Part shown: in pieces, positions 45,168 to 46,799 of the stretch
Layout: every line of letters begins with the position of its first letter
Numbering within the stretch: the stretch's first letter is position 1
DNA from: Acetobacteraceae bacterium
GTDB taxonomy: Bacteria > Pseudomonadota > Alphaproteobacteria > Acetobacterales > Acetobacteraceae
NCBI GenBank assembly: GCA_030041255.1
Contig: JASHOF010000161.1
Span: forward strand, 1-46,799
Direction: 5' to 3'
Length of the DNA stretch: 46,799 nucleotides
Translations under genes and position numbers: made by a program
The notes under the pieces: model-generated
Told to the model about the DNA's origin: nothing
Seen by the model: the letters and a program-made list of their open reading frames with translations, nothing else
Databases searched by the model: none

Positions 45168-46033
45168 CGGAAGGCAGGAAGCGGGACGAGAGCGAGCGCG
45201 TTCTCTCCGTCACCGCCTGGGACGGGCTTTCACTCTCTGTTCGCGCCTGGGGCCGGCCGGGAGACGGCGACGCCATGCCGCTCTTCTGTTTGCCTGGCCT
45301 GGTGCGCACCGGCGGAGATTTTGCGCGCCTGGCCGAGCGCTTTGCGTTACGGCGTCGCGTTTTCGCAGTCGATTACGCCGGGCGCGGCCAATCCGGGAGA
45401 AGCCCCGATGTCCGCCGCTATGCGGCGGAGGCATGCATCCAGGATGTCCTCGATATGACGTGTGCGCTCAATCTCGAGCGGGTGGTGGTCATCGGCACGA
45501 GTTTCGGCGGGCTGCTCGCGATGGGGCTCGCAGCGGCGCGCCCGGCCCTCCTTGGCGGCGTCGTGCTGAACGATATCGGCCCCGAGATCGGCCAGGCCGG
45601 CGCCGCCGCGATCCAAAGCTTCCTCGCCGAGTCGCCGGATTTGCAAAATCTCGAGGCGGCAGCATGCCACCTCCGGAAGCGGTTGCCGCATCTCGGCATC
45701 ACGAGCGATGAAGGCTGGCGCGAATTCGCCCGGCTCACCTACACGCCGGACGGAAACGGACGCTGGCAGCCGATGTGGGATCGGAAGATCGCACGACTCA
45801 TGGCTGCCCCGGTACCCGACCTCTGGCCGTTCTTCGGGGCGCTCGTGCATCTCCCGGTTCTCCTGGTGCGCGGCGGCTTGAGCGAAATCCTGCTGCCGGC
45901 GACGGTGGCACGGATGCAGGAGATGCACGCTGGCCTCCGGGTGGTCGAAGTCCCGGGCGTCGGCCATACCCCGACGCTTTCCGAACCTTTCGTTTTGTCA
46001 GCCCTCGATGGCTTTCTCTCGGCACTCGACTGA
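45152..46033 (+). CDS. alpha/beta hydrolase
   Basis: 293 aa cytoplasmic alpha/beta-fold hydrolase. The nucleophile elbow is GTSFGG with S117, and the likely His is H272 in GVGHTPTLSEP. LPGLVRTGGDF is the oxyanion region; DYAGRGQSGRSPDVRRY is typical of the esterase/haloperoxidase-like group. It overlaps slt at its start and pgpA at its end, so the three are one transcript. The substrate is unknown. Confidence 0.88.
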   Translation: MVASLTEGRKRDESERVLSVTAWDGLSLSVRAWGRPGDGDAMPLFCLPGLVRTGGDFARLAERFALRRRVFAVDYAGRGQSGRSPDVRRYAAEACIQDVLDMTCALNLERVVVIGTSFGGLLAMGLAAARPALLGGVVLNDIGPEIGQAGAAAIQSFLAESPDLQNLEAAACHLRKRLPHLGITSDEGWREFARLTYTPDGNGRWQPMWDRKIARLMAAPVPDLWPFFGALVHLPVLLVRGGLSEILLPATVARMQEMHAGLRVVEVPGVGHTPTLSEPFVLSALDGFLSALD

Positions 46034-46481
46034 TCCCGCGCATCTCTTTGCCGGCGGTTTTGGCTGCGGGAGCGTTTCGCGTGCTCCGGGAACCGTGGCC
46101 TCGGCCGCGGCGACGTTGGTTGCGGCGGGCCTGATCGCTGTCTCGCCCGTACTCCTGGCGGCAGCAGCGGCGCTTGCGATCGGCGCCGGGCTTTGGGCCG
46201 TTCCGAAGGTTGCTCCGTCCGGCGATCCGCCCTCGGTGGTCATCGACGAAATTGCCGGGCAGTGGGTGGCACTTCTCGGCACGTCCCATCTCGGCGCACC
46301 GGCGCTGCTCGGCGGGTTCGTTCTTTTCCGGGCGCTCGACATACTGAAACCCGGCCCGATCCGGGCGGTGGAGCGCCTGCCGGGTGCGCTTGGCGTGATG
46401 GCGGACGACCTTCTGGCCGGGGTCATCGCTGCCCTCATCCTGCTGGTCGGCAGATTCCTTTTCCCCCGCTTCCTCGGCTAG
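46008..46481 (+). CDS. pgpA: phosphatidylglycerophosphatase A
   Basis: 157 aa membrane enzyme that dephosphorylates phosphatidylglycerophosphate. GGFGCGSVSRAPGTVAS at the N-terminus, VVIDEIAGQWVAL and RALDILKPGPIRAVERLPGALGVMADDLLAGVIAA carry the conserved PgpA residues. Three to four membrane segments are visible. It starts inside the end of the hydrolase gene. Confidence 0.95.
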   Translation: MAFSRHSTDPAHLFAGGFGCGSVSRAPGTVASAAATLVAAGLIAVSPVLLAAAAALAIGAGLWAVPKVAPSGDPPSVVIDEIAGQWVALLGTSHLGAPALLGGFVLFRALDILKPGPIRAVERLPGALGVMADDLLAGVIAALILLVGRFLFPRFLG

Positions 46482-46517
46482 GAATTGCCGCGATTGCAGC
46501 GGCCGGCGTTGGCGCCT

Positions 46518-46617
46518 AGAGCGTGTTCAGGTTGACTGAACACGCTCTCCTTTGTCTGACCGAGCGGATTCACGCGCTCCTGGATCGCTCCGCGATTCCA
46601 GTCAAGCGCGATCCGCT
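46518..46617. repeat. nested palindromic repeat after pgpA
   Basis: A perfect 13-bp stem (46518-46530 with 46536-46548, loop GTTGA) is followed by CCTTTGTCT and could end the slt-hydrolase-pgpA transcript. About 15 bases on, a second structure pairs AGCGGAT (46563-46569) with ATCCGCT (46611-46617), with CGCGC/GCGCG and CTGGA.TCGC/GCGA..CCAG inside. The style matches dispersed intergenic palindromes of alphaproteobacteria. Confidence 0.65.
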
Positions 46618-46656
46618 TGTCTTATGCCGGTGAGGCCTTTCGAGGCACAACGAGAT

Positions 46657-46688
46657 CGTCGGTGGCGGGCGGCCGCCCGCCACCGACG
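46657..46688. repeat. 32-bp perfect palindrome
   Basis: Positions 46657-46672 are the exact reverse complement of 46673-46688, with no loop (centre GCGGCCGC). It lies between pgpA and a possible gene end entering from the right edge. It may end a convergent transcript or be part of the repeat cluster to its left. Confidence 0.75.
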
Positions 46689-46730
46689 GAAGGGGTCGGA
46701 TCGAGAATCCGCTGGCCGTAACGGGCCGAG

Positions 46731-46799
46731 CTAGAGTTGGATCGCCCCTTCCTTTTCCTTGTGCCCTGAACGGATACCCGGGGGTGTGCCCCGAATGAC
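46731..46799 (-). CDS. possible C-terminal tail of a minus-strand gene (5' end outside window)
   Basis: A 22-codon open frame enters from the right edge and ends in TAG at 46731-46733; the tail reads GHKEKEGAIQL. Position after a palindrome and convergent with pgpA fit a gene end, but the stretch is far too short to be sure. Confidence 0.25.
   Translation of the reverse strand, partial: VIRGTPPGIRSGHKEKEGAIQL

Overview
The window looks like chromosomal DNA of a GC-rich alphaproteobacterium. Indicators are a MucR/Ros-type regulator, a Fur/Mur-type regulator without CxxC pairs, an OlsB ornithine-lipid acyltransferase, the short PurL with separate PurS and PurQ, a BolA/Grx4 pair and many LivJ-type binding proteins with Tat-like leaders. 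Rhodospirillales or a relative is my best guess; no rRNA, tRNA or other taxon marker is present to settle it.

Layout. (1) About 290-15000 is an accessory surface-glycan locus. On the minus strand are a YdcF/DUF218 protein, a CelD/FemAB-like GNAT, two GT4 glycosyltransferases, an NAD-dependent sugar epimerase and a glutamine-dependent asparagine synthase-like amidotransferase. On the plus strand are a sulfotransferase, a GT2 glycosyltransferase, an unusual ATP-grasp/low-molecular-weight phosphatase fusion and a WalW/NodB-like deacetylase. A DrrAB/NodIJ-like ABC-2 exporter follows on the minus strand. An IS481-type transposase remnant (2522-2647) and two inverted copies of a 131-bp MITE-like element (8036-8166 and 15301-15431) mark the locus; the MITE pair brackets exactly the plus-strand genes plus the exporter.

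(2) About 15447-20296: a methyltransferase on the minus strand, then a plus-strand run of HIT hydrolase, D-Ala-D-Ala ligase-like ATP-grasp fused to a GNAT domain, a TAXI-type binding protein and an orphan polar amino-acid-type ABC ATPase.

(3) About 20330-31140, minus strand: a probable operon reading GltD-like flavoprotein/ferredoxin, KorA, KorB, two tandemly duplicated LivJ-type binding proteins, LivH, LivM and a single-chain LivG-LivF fusion. It joins uptake of an unknown small substrate to a 2-oxoacid:ferredoxin oxidoreductase.

(4) About 31335-37292, minus strand: TusA-like protein, purC-purS-purQ-purL, bolA, grxD and a methyltransferase, a conserved housekeeping block. (5) 37384-46481: MucR, Fur/Mur-type regulator overlapping olsB, lnt, an XRE regulator, smpB and dapA (minus), then slt, an alpha/beta hydrolase and pgpA. 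The last 300 bases hold nested palindromes and perhaps the tail of a minus-strand gene.

The most unusual items are the MITE-bracketed glycan module with its ATP-grasp/phosphatase fusion, the Ddl-like/GNAT fusion operon, and the transporter-KOR operon. All functional statements are from motif recognition by eye; no database search was run.
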